A stretch of DNA of 18,501 nt from Dunaliella salina (Eukaryota > Chlorophyta > Chlorophyceae > Chlamydomonadales > Dunaliellaceae). Below the pieces are notes generated by a model. That model searched no databases, was not told the DNA's origin, and worked only from the letters and a program-made list of their open reading frames with translations. The position numbers and the translations under genes are program-made. Shown piece after piece: positions 9,743 to 16,500 of the stretch (position 1 is the stretch's first letter; every line of letters begins with the position of its first letter). The DNA is taken from NCBI GenBank assembly GCA_002284615.2, contig MU070327.1:33315-51815 (forward strand), written 5' to 3'.

Positions 9743-10068
9743 TTATACAAAGCTCCCTTGGAAAGTGCGCTTGCCTAGCACCTGCTGCACGGTGTAGTGG
9801 TCCCTGGCAGACTTGGCAGGGTTGTCACTGGCCAGGTCACTGGCCAAATCCTTCCCACATACTGCCTCCCCGCCCCTGTTGCACACCAGCCTGCACTGCA
9901 AAGGCTTGGCAAAGGCTTGCCTGGGCCTTTCCTCATCAACACAGGCTTCAACCATGCCCAATACTCAGCGCGGACTTTCCCACCACTGGGCATAGAGCTC
10001 ACCTTAGCCTGCCTAAGCTGTGCTGCACTGCGCCTCAAATTTCTCCTTGTCCTCCCTGGCCTCTTCAT
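9743..10068 (-). pseudogene. BED-type zinc-finger-like transposase N-terminus, frameshifted
   Basis: Two overlapping minus-strand frames join into one plausible sequence: the first gives VRAEYWAWLKPV (the aromatic lead of a BED finger), the second QCRLVCNRGGEAVCGKDLAS, then DNPAKSARDHY. Aromatic residues, a Cys pair region, NPxxxAxxH spacing and the location inside a hAT element fit a decayed BED DNA-binding finger at a hAT transposase N-terminus. There is a duplicated LASD unit, and the second Cys of the usual CxxC is replaced by Gly (NRGG), so the finger should be dead. A frameshift near 9955 separates the parts. No catalytic domain follows within the element. Identification is by pattern only. 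Confidence 0.45.
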
Positions 10069-10204
10069 CCTCTCCCTCGTGCCTCAGCACCACTTCCAAA
10101 TTCACTCATCCTAATCAATTCGACTGAGCACTTCACAGTCACGAAACTCAAAGGGTTGCAACCACGAAATCGTGAAACTTCAGTGTGAACTTCTTCGAAT
10201 ATGA

Positions 10205-10352
10205 CACTATATAACGTTATATATAACGTTCTTTATAACGTTATATATAACGTATAACTTTATAACGAACAACATAACAAGATCCAAACTCAAATATACG
10301 GGTTATATACTTATGTTATAAATATAACGTTATATATAACTATAACGTTTGT
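10205..10352. repeat. Right subterminal TATAACGTTATA palindrome cluster
   Basis: Seven or more copies of ATAACGTTATAT or its fragments crowd the last 150 bases before the right TIR, for example ATATAACGTTATATATAACG. They mirror the left cluster and continue into the TIR itself (AACGTT). Confidence 0.85.
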
Positions 10353-10362
10353 GCGAACCCTG

Positions 10363-10370
10363 TAAAAGAG
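10363..10370. repeat. Right 8-bp target-site duplication of the hAT element
   Basis: TAAAAGAG is an exact copy of 9490-9497 and directly abuts the right terminal CCCTG. Confidence 0.9.
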
Positions 10371-10817
10371 AAACATTTGCCACCTCAAAACATGCACTGG
10401 TGTGCCCAAATGGAAGAAATGCATGTTTTTGATGCACAGAGCTCCCCTGGAGCCACACCCAGGTGTCCTCCGCACTTCCCAAACATGCCAGACTAGCCCT
10501 TTCCCTCAAACAAGCAATCCCTCATACTCAGAAGTGGGTCGAACGTGTCCGGCAGTATATCATCCATTTTTGGCACAGGATTGGGGGCCTGACCGAAAGA
10601 TTCAGCTTCTTGATGACCTGCGTGCAAAAATGAAGTGCATCTTCTTTTCCGATGGGATTGTTTTAAGTGCATGTGTACTCCTCAGCCTCCATTTTTTTAG
10701 AGAGGGTGTCACTGAAGGACATTTTGATGATCTGGTGTGCTTAAAAGCCGTTTGATCACTTGAATTGGAGCCAGGCCAGCTCACTGCATAGTCTCTCACT
10801 TCCTACTTTGCTTGCAG

Positions 10818-10856
10818 GCCAACAAAGAGAAGAAGAAGGCTGCGGCTGCTACTTAA
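10818..10856 (+). CDS. EBP1: EBP1 / PA2G4 terminal coding exon
   Basis: Directly after a good acceptor (CTACTTTGCTTGCAG) an open frame reads ANKEKKKAAAAT and stops at TAA (10854-10856). Joined in phase 0 to the exon ending at 5672, it extends the lysine-rich tail as KKEKKK-ANKEKKKAAAAT. EBP1 proteins end with a basic, low-complexity tail implicated in nucleolar localisation and RNA binding, so both composition and position fit. The 39-base exon is too short to be proven by similarity: the case rests on splice signals, phase, repeated KEKKK wording and orientation. An intermediate exon inside the 5.1-kb intron is possible, but I saw none. Confidence 0.75.
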   Translation, partial: ANKEKKKAAAAT

Positions 10857-11468
10857 AGGCCGCACTGGGACAGCTGTACATTTTTTGGTGGGGTAGAATG
10901 GCTTATGCAAGCAAGGACTGCTCTTGCAGCATTTTGTTGAGCTGCATCATTTTTAACGGGATTCAGGAACGTCCATTCTCACATTGCTTGGAGATGCAAT
11001 GTTGCCAGGAGGTACGGAGCAGTTGTTGGTTGTACATGATGATCCAGTAATCCTGGTACGCGCTCAATGCTCCGAGCATTTGGGATCCATCAAAGATTTT
11101 TGCCGTGTGTTTGTCACTGTGTCAAGTGATTTTTTTGCACTGCCTTGCGTCTGCCATGTCTGGCAGGAAAAGAAAGTTGACTGCCTTCAGATGCAAGTAT
11201 CAGATGCTGAGGCATGGACCTGGCCCCAGTATCATATATTTACACTATAAACTAATCACTCCAAAAGGGGAGAACTTCATAGAAAAAAAATATACACATA
11301 CATACATGGGCAGTGTAGAACCCGGGTAGAGGTAGAAGAGAGGAGTTGAATGCATCATTTGCATATCAAGGCAGCTCGGATGAGGAGACAGGTGATGTTA
11401 TCTTCCCAAACCATGAAAGGTCTAGAACTTTGTTGAGTCTACAGTACAGGCAACATGAGTCGAGCTCC
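10857..11468 (+). other. Probable EBP1 3' UTR and spacer
   Basis: No recognisable coding sequence follows the TAA stop. The first part is likely the EBP1 3' untranslated region. I found no TGTAA (the usual green-algal poly(A) signal) between the stop and 11468, so the transcript end cannot be placed. The right part (about 11290-11468) may be the 3' untranslated tail of the minus-strand LINE; the run GAAAAAAAATATAC at 11281-11294 could mark its end, but no target duplication was identified. Confidence 0.45.
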
Positions 11469-11476
11469 TTCATGAG
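11469..11476. repeat. Left 8-bp target-site duplication of the MITE
   Basis: TTCATGAG is repeated exactly at 11720-11727 beside the other end of the element. Confidence 0.88.
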
Positions 11477-11719
11477 TAAGGTGCGGGATATCACACTACT
11501 TTTTGCAAAATCGATATTACTGTAGTATTACCGTAATATACCCAGATCCCCAAGGACTTCAATTTTTCATTTGTCGACCACCGTCAGGTGGATTTCGACC
11601 TCAGGAATCCATAGCTTATGCTTCCGACACAGAATTCGGATCCGTCGAATTTATATCTATTTTTTTGTCATTACCGTAATATTGCAGTAATGTAATAATA
11701 CCTTCGCTCCCGCACCTTA
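11477..11719. mobile_element. hAT-like MITE, 243 bp
   Basis: The ends are perfect inverted repeats, TAAGGTGCGGGA at 11477 and TCCCGCACCTTA ending at 11719, flanked by the exact 8-bp duplication TTCATGAG. TAAGG fits the hAT end consensus YARNG. A second, imperfect inverted pair lies inside: TATTACTGTAGTATTACCGT near 11514 and ATTACCGTAATATTGCAGTA near 11671. There is no coding capacity. The TIR differs from the 865-bp element, so it belongs to another family. It sits about 20 bases beyond the stop codon of the minus-strand LINE, i.e. in that LINE's 3' untranslated region, and is therefore younger than the LINE. Confidence 0.9.
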
Positions 11720-11727
11720 TTCATGAG
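11720..11727. repeat. Right 8-bp target-site duplication of the MITE
   Basis: TTCATGAG is an exact copy of 11469-11476 and abuts the right TIR. Confidence 0.88.
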
Positions 11728-11737
11728 TTTACAAGGC

Positions 11738-12280
11738 TACAATTGGGTTGGACCTTCAGCCAGGTTGTTTGGCTGCTCGGCCTGATGAACTGCTCCGTCC
11801 ACAGAATAAATATCCATGAGAATTAGAAATAAAACGATGCGTCTCAGTAGTTTGGTCCTGTAAGGAATGAAAATACATCCTGAAATCTAGCCTGAGTGTA
11901 GTAAAAAGCGCCTGTTTCGTCTTGAAGAACTCTGTGAGCAGAGGGGAAGTCAGAAAACAGGTATTCATAGGTCCTTCTAAGATTTAGATTTACATTGGGG
12001 GACCTAAGCCCTTCTAAGAGGTCGCACAGGACCGCAAGAACAAAGGAACACAGCGTGTTTTTCATCTTGAAGTTTCCCTAGGTCACATTTATCACAAACT
12101 GAAGTGTGCTCCCGCCAAGTGGTGTCTCAACGGGTGTGTTAGGGTGTGAGCATGCAATCAAAAGCGCGCGATGTTCCTCGGCATATGCTTACCTAAATCA
12201 AGATGCAAATACCTAGGGACAGAAAAGGGCGCTCCATGAGCAGCCAAAGGTTTCAAAGGGAGAGCCACTCAGTGATCAAA
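11738..12280 (-). pseudogene. LINE C-terminal region with Cys/His zinc finger
   Basis: After the stop at 12271, translation continues in the same frame as VALPLKPLAAHGAPFSVPRY and LHLDLGKHMPRNIARF. A shifted frame gives the finger CDKCDLGKLQDEKHAVFLC (12085-12096 holds CDKC), followed by LRRTYEYLFSDFPSAHRVLQ and FQDVFSFLTGPNY. The last frame reads LMDIYSVDGAVHQAEQPNNL and ends with AEGPTQL. At least three frameshifts are needed. The C-x2-C...H-x-C finger downstream of RT is typical of LINE ORF2-type proteins and is thought to bind nucleic acid. Confidence 0.75.
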
Positions 12281-12491
12281 CTTAGCTAATTTGTTCACAC
12301 GCTCATTGCTCTCTGCCAAGGCAGCCGCATTCCAAACACCTCGTAGCCTTTTTCTTAGATCAACAATGAATTCCTTCAATGCCATTGGCTGCCCTAACCG
12401 TACACATTGAATAAATGCATTGCACCTGTCCAAGCCATTACATGCTGCCAAAAACGCTGAGGTCCAATATTTACGAGATGTACTGCTCATG

Positions 12492-12514
12492 TCAATCAAT
12501 CAATCAATCAATCA
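12492..12514. repeat. (TCAA)n microsatellite inside the LINE
   Basis: Five TCAA units plus a partial one lie within the LINE coding region, between the minus-strand segments ending LRKVQIDD and starting MSSTSRKYW. Reading through them gives stop codons, so the expansion happened after, or contributed to, inactivation. Confidence 0.9.
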
Positions 12515-13116
12515 TCTATTTGCACCTTGCGCAATGCAGTACTGTTGCTGTGCAGCAAAGCATTGTAGAATCTGACTGCTGTACGGAACCAATAAAACTG
12601 CAAAGGCTCATGACCACATTCCCGCAGAACAGACCAGTTAGGAGTGGTACGCTTCACCCCAAGGAAACGCTTTAGTACGCACAGGTGCACAGCTTGTAAA
12701 GGGCAGTCCCATTCAGCGCCTTCTTTCATATACCTAGTGCCCCAGATTTGACGAGCATGCATGCTAGCAGGGACAGCATATGCTTGAGCCAGCCAGAGCA
12801 TGGTATGCGGCCTGTCAGTCAAATGGTACTCAGGTACAAATTGCTTGATCCGTTTACATCCAGCCAGGAAAGGAGCGCACATGTGGCGGCAGTGGCTTGA
12901 GGGTTGCGCTGCTTTGTGGACAGCATGCCTAAATATTTGAAAGACTTTGCACAAGCCAAACGCGCTCCACCTAAAGTAAAGACTGGCACATTATTGCCCT
13001 TAGAATTNAAATGCACAATCTCAGACTTGGCAGCATTTATACCAATCCTTTCCGCCGAGCGTAAGCATGCAACCTATCCAACATCAACTGGAGCTGACCA
13101 GGCTGGTAAGGCACAG

Positions 13117-13128
13117 ATCGTCTGCATA
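13117..13128 (-). other. RT catalytic YADD motif
   Basis: On the minus strand TATGCAGACGAT encodes YADD, flanked as THMLYADDLCLTSL. This is the metal-binding motif C of reverse transcriptases and is intact although the surrounding frame is broken about 30 bases later by a TGA. Confidence 0.93.
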
Positions 13129-13558
13129 CAGCATATGCGTAACGTGGAGGTCGCTTGCACCTGTAACTGCCCCTTGCACATTTTCTGCCAAGCAATCCAC
13201 ATCATTGGTGTATAAGGAAAACAGCAGGGGGAAAGCGGGCAGCCTTGCTTAACTCCAAAAAGAGGGCGCACACGAGCTTGCTTGCTGCCATCCACCAAAA
13301 TATACTCTCATTAGCATACATGCTCTTAATGACATTCAACAGGCATGTAGGCATACGAATGCCCTGAAGATGCCTACGAGGAACTTCCCTGGGAATTGTG
13401 TCATTAGCTTGCTTAAAGTCAAGAAACGCTGCATACAATCTTGAGAATCGATTAGGACGCTTGATCTGAGCAGCATGCCATAAGTGCCACAAAGTAAAAA
13501 TGGGCTGCAAAGTGTTACGGCCAGGGTAGAAACCATATTGCGTGTCTGAAATTTTGTT

Positions 13559-14344
13559 TGGTGCGCGAGACACAATCGCAAAGCCCGGCGCTAGGTACCT
13601 CCGCGCAGTCACCCTGGGCAACGCTGCATGGACTGTTCCGTGTCCATGCAGCGGCTGAACTCTCGCGCCAACACTGAGCTTCACACCCCCACACACAGGT
13701 GGAGCTCTTTCAAGACTGTGGGGTCGGTGGACCATATGGCAGCGGCGCGCAGTAACGTGCAGCAGCGGCAGCAGCGTGGGGTTGGAGCTAGCAGAGGTGT
13801 GCAGAATGCACTGGTCCTGGGGAGCGGAGCATGCGCAGGATGCTGGAGGAGTGGTATAGGCAGTGATGGGGATGGCAAGGCAAGCAGATTCATGGATGGT
13901 ATCAGGCAAGTGGAGGGTGGAGCCTGTGGTCGGGGGGCCGGGCAGGGCATGCACTGTGCAATATGTTGGCACTACTGAGGGCTCTGAGGGCTGTTCCATA
14001 GGCTTCTGTGTATGGTCAGCAGCTGTATGAATTGTGCAGGCTGAAGTTCAGCCCAGCAGCCAGGAGTCGCCATGCGCAACTTTGGGCATGGCTTTCCTTG
14101 GTTGAAAGGCTCATTTGGACAGTGTGGACTCTGCTTGCTGTTGAGGGTCCGGAACACTTGTCTTTCAGGTACCATCTTGCTCTCCGTTGCTGAACCTGTC
14201 CTCTTTCTCTGCTTGTCGTGCTTCTCTCAGTCTGAACTTTGTGGTGGGGGGGTCATACGGTCTGCGCTCCTATGTGGCCCCTTTTCCTTAATTGATGTAG
14301 GGAGGGTTTCTCTGCCTACGTAGCTTTTCTTTTCTTTTTCTTTT
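13559..14344 (+). mobile_element. Plus-strand non-autonomous insertion sharing a LINE 3' tail
   Basis: The host RT sequence ...GWCRDKNK | KISDTQYGF... is split here. On the host minus strand, AACAAATTCC on one side and AACAAAATTTC on the other look like an imperfect 9-11 bp target duplication. The inserted 786 bases end with TTAATTGATGTAGGGAG, a hairpin, CTGCCTACGTAG and a TTTTCTTTTCTTTTTC tail, nearly the same as the end of the LINE copy at 14474-15671. The rest does not resemble that LINE: there is no PD-(D/E)xK domain and no recognisable protein in either strand (a 116-residue frame at 13628-13978 is Gly/Arg-rich and unconvincing). It may be a SINE-like partner using the LINE machinery, or a rearranged copy of another LINE subfamily. 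I saw no convincing pol III A/B boxes. Confidence 0.7.
14297..14338 (+). repeat. 3'-terminal hairpin and pyrimidine tail of insertion 1
   Basis: TGTAGGGAGGG pairs imperfectly with TCTGCCTACG around a short loop and is followed by CTTTTCTTTTCTTTTTCTTT. Position and wording match the hairpin and tail of insertion 2, so both probably use the same reverse transcriptase recognition end. Confidence 0.75.
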
Positions 14345-14473
14345 GGAATTTGTTCTTATCTCTGCACCACCCTGTGACAACTTCCCTCAATACGTTAGCG
14401 TACAGCCTGTATAGGGTACCAATAACGGCAAGCATGCGATAATTCCCTGGACCCACAACAGAGCCCTTCTTGT
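14345..14473 (-). pseudogene. Host LINE RT N-terminal segment between two insertions
   Basis: On the minus strand this island reads KKGSVVGPGNYRMLAVIGTL, YRLYANVLREVVTGWCRDKN, which is the opening of the RT domain (K-G...P-NYR-A). Its left edge joins in sense to the segment below 13558 and its right edge to TPLYKK at 15679, once both insertions are removed in thought. No stop occurs in it. Confidence 0.88.
14467..14473. repeat. Left 7-bp target duplication of insertion 2
   Basis: TTCTTGT recurs at 15672-15678 on the other side of the inserted LINE tail. In host sense the site reads ACAAGAA within the LYKKG codons. Confidence 0.8.
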
Positions 14474-15549
14474 TTAAGATACCTCCCAGACCTTAAAAAT
14501 GCTCTGAAATCACACATGCATGCTAAGCACAAGCTGGGCTATGCTAACCGGAAGACAGGTTACTACACCTACTACCAGAACTTGCTTCCACATGTGAACA
14601 AAAAAATTAGCAATGCCTTCCGGAGCATGCCTCGTATCTCAACCAGAATGAAACATACAGCCTTCTTATATTGCACAGGCACCCTTTACAACCAGAATCA
14701 CGCAGTTGGATTTAAAAGGCCTCACATGCCCCCTTCCTGATTGCCATCACATGGATAGCGCTCTTCACATCCTTTCTGGCTGCCAATGCCCCGTAATGCG
14801 TAACATGGTGACTGAACGTCACAATATTGCTTGCAGGATTTTGAAAGAGATCAGTGAAGGCTCTTATGGGGCCAATCTCGGCAGATGGATGCAGGCAACT
14901 CAAACCGTTTAGCCCAATATGACCTGCACGTCCCTGAGCATGTCACTAATCGTACCATACCTCCCTATCTCTTCAAGCAAAATATTCCTGAGCAAGCTAG
15001 ACGCAGCTCCAGCCGCCCTGATGCTATCTTGGTCACTCCCTACCCCACTAACGCAAACAGGACAACCACTCCACCCTCACACCGGGTGCTACGCAGTATG
15101 ACAAATAGCAGAGAGGTAACAAGAAATACAAATCGGGCAAGACAACCCCATGAACTACATATTAAAGCCACATTCACTTGATAGAAGTCAAATACTGTAA
15201 AGATACCAGATTTGATGCCCAACTAGAGGCCTCCAAACAACAGCATAGTGAGCTGTGCAAACAACTTCAAGGAGCCGAGATCATAATTCACCCAATCCTG
15301 TTGGGTGTGGGCGGAGCTATTTACACAGCACATACCCTTGATCAATTCAGGAAACTAGGAATTGACTCACAGGGGTCTGAGGCTCTGGCAAGGAAACTCC
15401 ACGCCCATTCTGTCCAATATGCGCACAAGCTTACCTCTACTAGACGTGCCATCATTCAATGATTGAAAACAAACACACTTATCACAACACTGGCCAGACC
15501 ATGGTACCCTGGAGCCGCGCGCTGCCAGGAACCCACCTGACCCACACTA
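14474..15549 (+). pseudogene. LINE C-terminal protein: zinc knuckle and restriction-like endonuclease
   Basis: Three overlapping frames cover one protein. The first (to 14740) gives RKTGYYTYYQNLLPHVNKKI and RMKHTAFLYCTGTLYNQNHA. The second (14706-14912) holds the knuckle CPLPDCHHMDSALHILSGCQ (C-x4-C...H-x4-C), then a region ending GRWMQATQTV. The third and fourth give RPDAILVTPYP, and after a stop at 15179 LIEVKYCKDTRFDAQLEASK with ILLGVGGAIYTAHTLDQF. The R-PD-x13+-E-x-K pattern is the catalytic signature of restriction-like (PD-(D/E)xK) endonucleases of LINEs, which nick the target DNA. A further frame carries TLEPRAARNPPDPH to a stop at 15547-15549, probably the original C-terminus. At least two frameshifts and one nonsense codon make it inactive. 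Confidence 0.85.
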
Positions 15550-15584
15550 AATTCCCTTTTTACCTTCTGGTGAGGGAGGCTCAC

Positions 15585-15598
15585 GGCTCTTCGGAGCC
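15585..15598 (+). repeat. GGCTC-TTCG-GAGCC hairpin in LINE 3' UTR
   Basis: A perfect 5-bp stem closes a TTCG tetraloop (UUCG in RNA, a very stable loop). It lies 36 bases after the inferred LINE stop and before the terminal hairpin, so it may be part of the RNA end recognised by the LINE reverse transcriptase. The insertion-1 copy has lost this stem. Confidence 0.85.
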
Positions 15599-15623
15599 AA
15601 TGCGTCGCCCTTTCATTAATTGA

Positions 15624-15671
15624 TGTAGGGAGAGTTTTCTCTGCCTACGTAGTTTTTCTTTTTTTCTTTTT
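15624..15671 (+). repeat. 3'-terminal hairpin and pyrimidine tail of insertion 2
   Basis: GTAGGGAGAG and CTCTGCCTAC pair around TTTT with one G-G mismatch, followed by TAG and a run of T with single C interruptions up to the target duplication. The tail is T/C-rich on the coding strand, not poly(A). Confidence 0.85.
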
Positions 15672-15678
15672 TTCTTGT
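15672..15678. repeat. Right 7-bp target duplication of insertion 2
   Basis: TTCTTGT, the same as 14467-14473, followed by AGAGAGG of the host LINE. Confidence 0.78.
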
Positions 15679-16500
15679 AGAGAGGAGTAATTTGGGCTGT
15701 TCTCCAGCAAGCAGGGATCTAAGCTTTCTCCATCATGGTAGCAAACAGACGCGCAATGTAAAGAGCCAAGACAATCATCCTATCTGTGCCTCTACCATTC
15801 ACAGCTAAGAGCCTTTTTGCAACATATTTAATGAACAGAGCCGCAATAGCATAAAAACCAGGGGATGTCCTAGCATTCAATCTACGGGTGTGCTCACAAA
15901 CAACAAGGGTACAAGGCAGCAGCATCAGGCAGATCCAAAGCATCAGCTTCAGGCAACCACTAAGACTCAGCACCTTGTCGGAATTGTTGTTCAGGGGGCA
16001 GGCTGTTGCGCCCTAATGGCACTGCCATACCCCGAGCTGTAGCACCTGAGCCTCCTGTCCAGCGAGCAGCCACCCGCGTACAACCCATGCCACCCCGCGC
16101 ACAACTCCAAGAGCAGATTGTACCCTTCCCATGGACGTGCTTTCAGGGCAGCTAGCTATGGACGTGCTTTCAGGGCAGCTACCCATGGGTCTGGATTGCC
16201 GACCAGGAATGTGAGGACTGCTTCCTGTTGGACAAGTGGGGTGTATGCCCACATGTCCACTGGTGTGCAGGGAGGTATCCTGGTGATGTATGCTTTCAGG
16301 GCAGCTACCCATGCCTTGCAAATTTGCAGCTGCTCTGCTTAGAGGAGGGGAGCGATCGCCTGTACCGAAGCCAAAATGATGGTGCAGGTAGGAGCTCCAG
16401 CTTTTTACTGTGATAGGAGTTTGAAGGGTGCTCCTTGGCTTCCTCAGCATATCATGGATATCTGGCCTGTGTCTCTTCAGTCTGTCCAAGAGAACCGCCT
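15679..16500 (-). pseudogene. Host LINE linker and pre-RT region
   Basis: On the minus strand, from right to left, the sequence gives MDRLKRHRPDIHDMLRKPRS, TPITVKSWSSYLHHHFG, a degenerate Ser/Pro-rich linker, then SPGFYAIAALFIKYVAKRLL, DRMIVLALYIARLFATMMEK and, past a stop at about 15719, IPACWRTAQITPLYKK. This is the normal segment just before RT in this LINE family. A short direct repeat (16131-16313) has expanded the linker. Confidence 0.8.
16131..16313. repeat. Three copies of a GCTTTCAGGGCAGCTA motif in the LINE linker
   Basis: ATGGACGTGCTTTCAGGGCA continues into GCTA at 16131-16154 and again at 16158-16181; a shorter copy (TGCTTTCAGGGCAGCTACCC) lies at 16291. In LINE sense the copies encode GSCPES-like peptides. 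These are local duplications in the dead element. Confidence 0.85.

Larger units (their letters stand above)
9498..10362. mobile_element. Non-autonomous hAT element, 865 bp, with TIRs and TSD
   Basis: The left end reads TAGGGTTCGCAGAAACGTTA and the right end, complemented, CAGGGTTCGCACAAACGTTA: 18 of 20 bases match. Both fit the YARNG start typical of hAT ends. An exact 8-bp duplication, TAAAAGAG, flanks the element, so the boundaries are secure. The interior carries dense AACGTTAT/TATAACGTTATA palindromes near both ends and a broken BED-finger-like frame on the minus strand (9743-10068). At 865 bp it cannot encode a full transposase and must have been moved in trans. It lies inside the EBP1 intron. 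Confidence 0.92.
5673..10817 (+). other. EBP1 intron, 5,145 nt, filled with transposon relics
   Basis: It starts GTGCGGAG after a lysine-rich coding stretch and ends CTACTTTGCTTGCAG before another lysine-rich coding stretch, preserving phase 0. It contains an imperfect palindrome (6320-6406), a C19 run, a hAT transposase relic on the opposite strand and a complete non-autonomous hAT element. The segments 5723-6319, 7700-8200, 8346-9489 and 10371-10817 hold nothing I recognise. The intron assignment rests on the splice signals and the continuity of the protein end, not on transcript data. Confidence 0.7.
12281..13558 (-). pseudogene. LINE reverse transcriptase core and thumb
   Basis: The upstream part gives SDTQYGFYPGRNTLQPIFTL (RT motif 2a region), then RLYAAFLDFKQANDTIPRE with the motif A aspartate (the usual Y of QAYD is N here). 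After a shift comes GVKQGCPLSP (motif B), and LYADDL at 13117-13128 keeps the catalytic Asp pair of motif C. Further down are FKYLGML, then the thumb/connection segments VLKRFLGVKRTTPNWSVLRE and CGHEPLQFYWFRTAVRFYNA. Frameshifts near 13220, 13110, 13010 and 12510 break it. A TCAA microsatellite expansion interrupts it at 12492, and an undetermined base (N) lies at 13008. Confidence 0.88.
14474..15671 (+). mobile_element. Plus-strand 5'-truncated LINE with REL endonuclease, 1,198 bp
   Basis: Bounded by 7-bp direct repeats (TTCTTGT), it splits the minus LINE between TPLYKK and GSVVGPGNYR. The open protein begins at the very first inserted base (LRYLPDLKNALKSHMHAKHK), as expected for 5' truncation. 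It continues through a Cys/His knuckle, a linker, and a PD-(D/E)xK-type endonuclease domain, then a 3' region with two hairpins and a pyrimidine tail. It belongs to a different family from its host, which has an AP-type endonuclease remnant. Confidence 0.88.

Noticed and set aside
10402..10755. 117-residue frame in the EBP1 intron
   Set aside because: No recognisable domain, ordinary composition, and it lies directly between the hAT element and the final EBP1 acceptor; probably chance.
13202..13999. 265-residue minus frame as one protein
   Set aside because: Only its C-terminal half is LINE RT; the N-terminal half reads through the inserted element and is Pro/Thr-rich nonsense created by the insertion.
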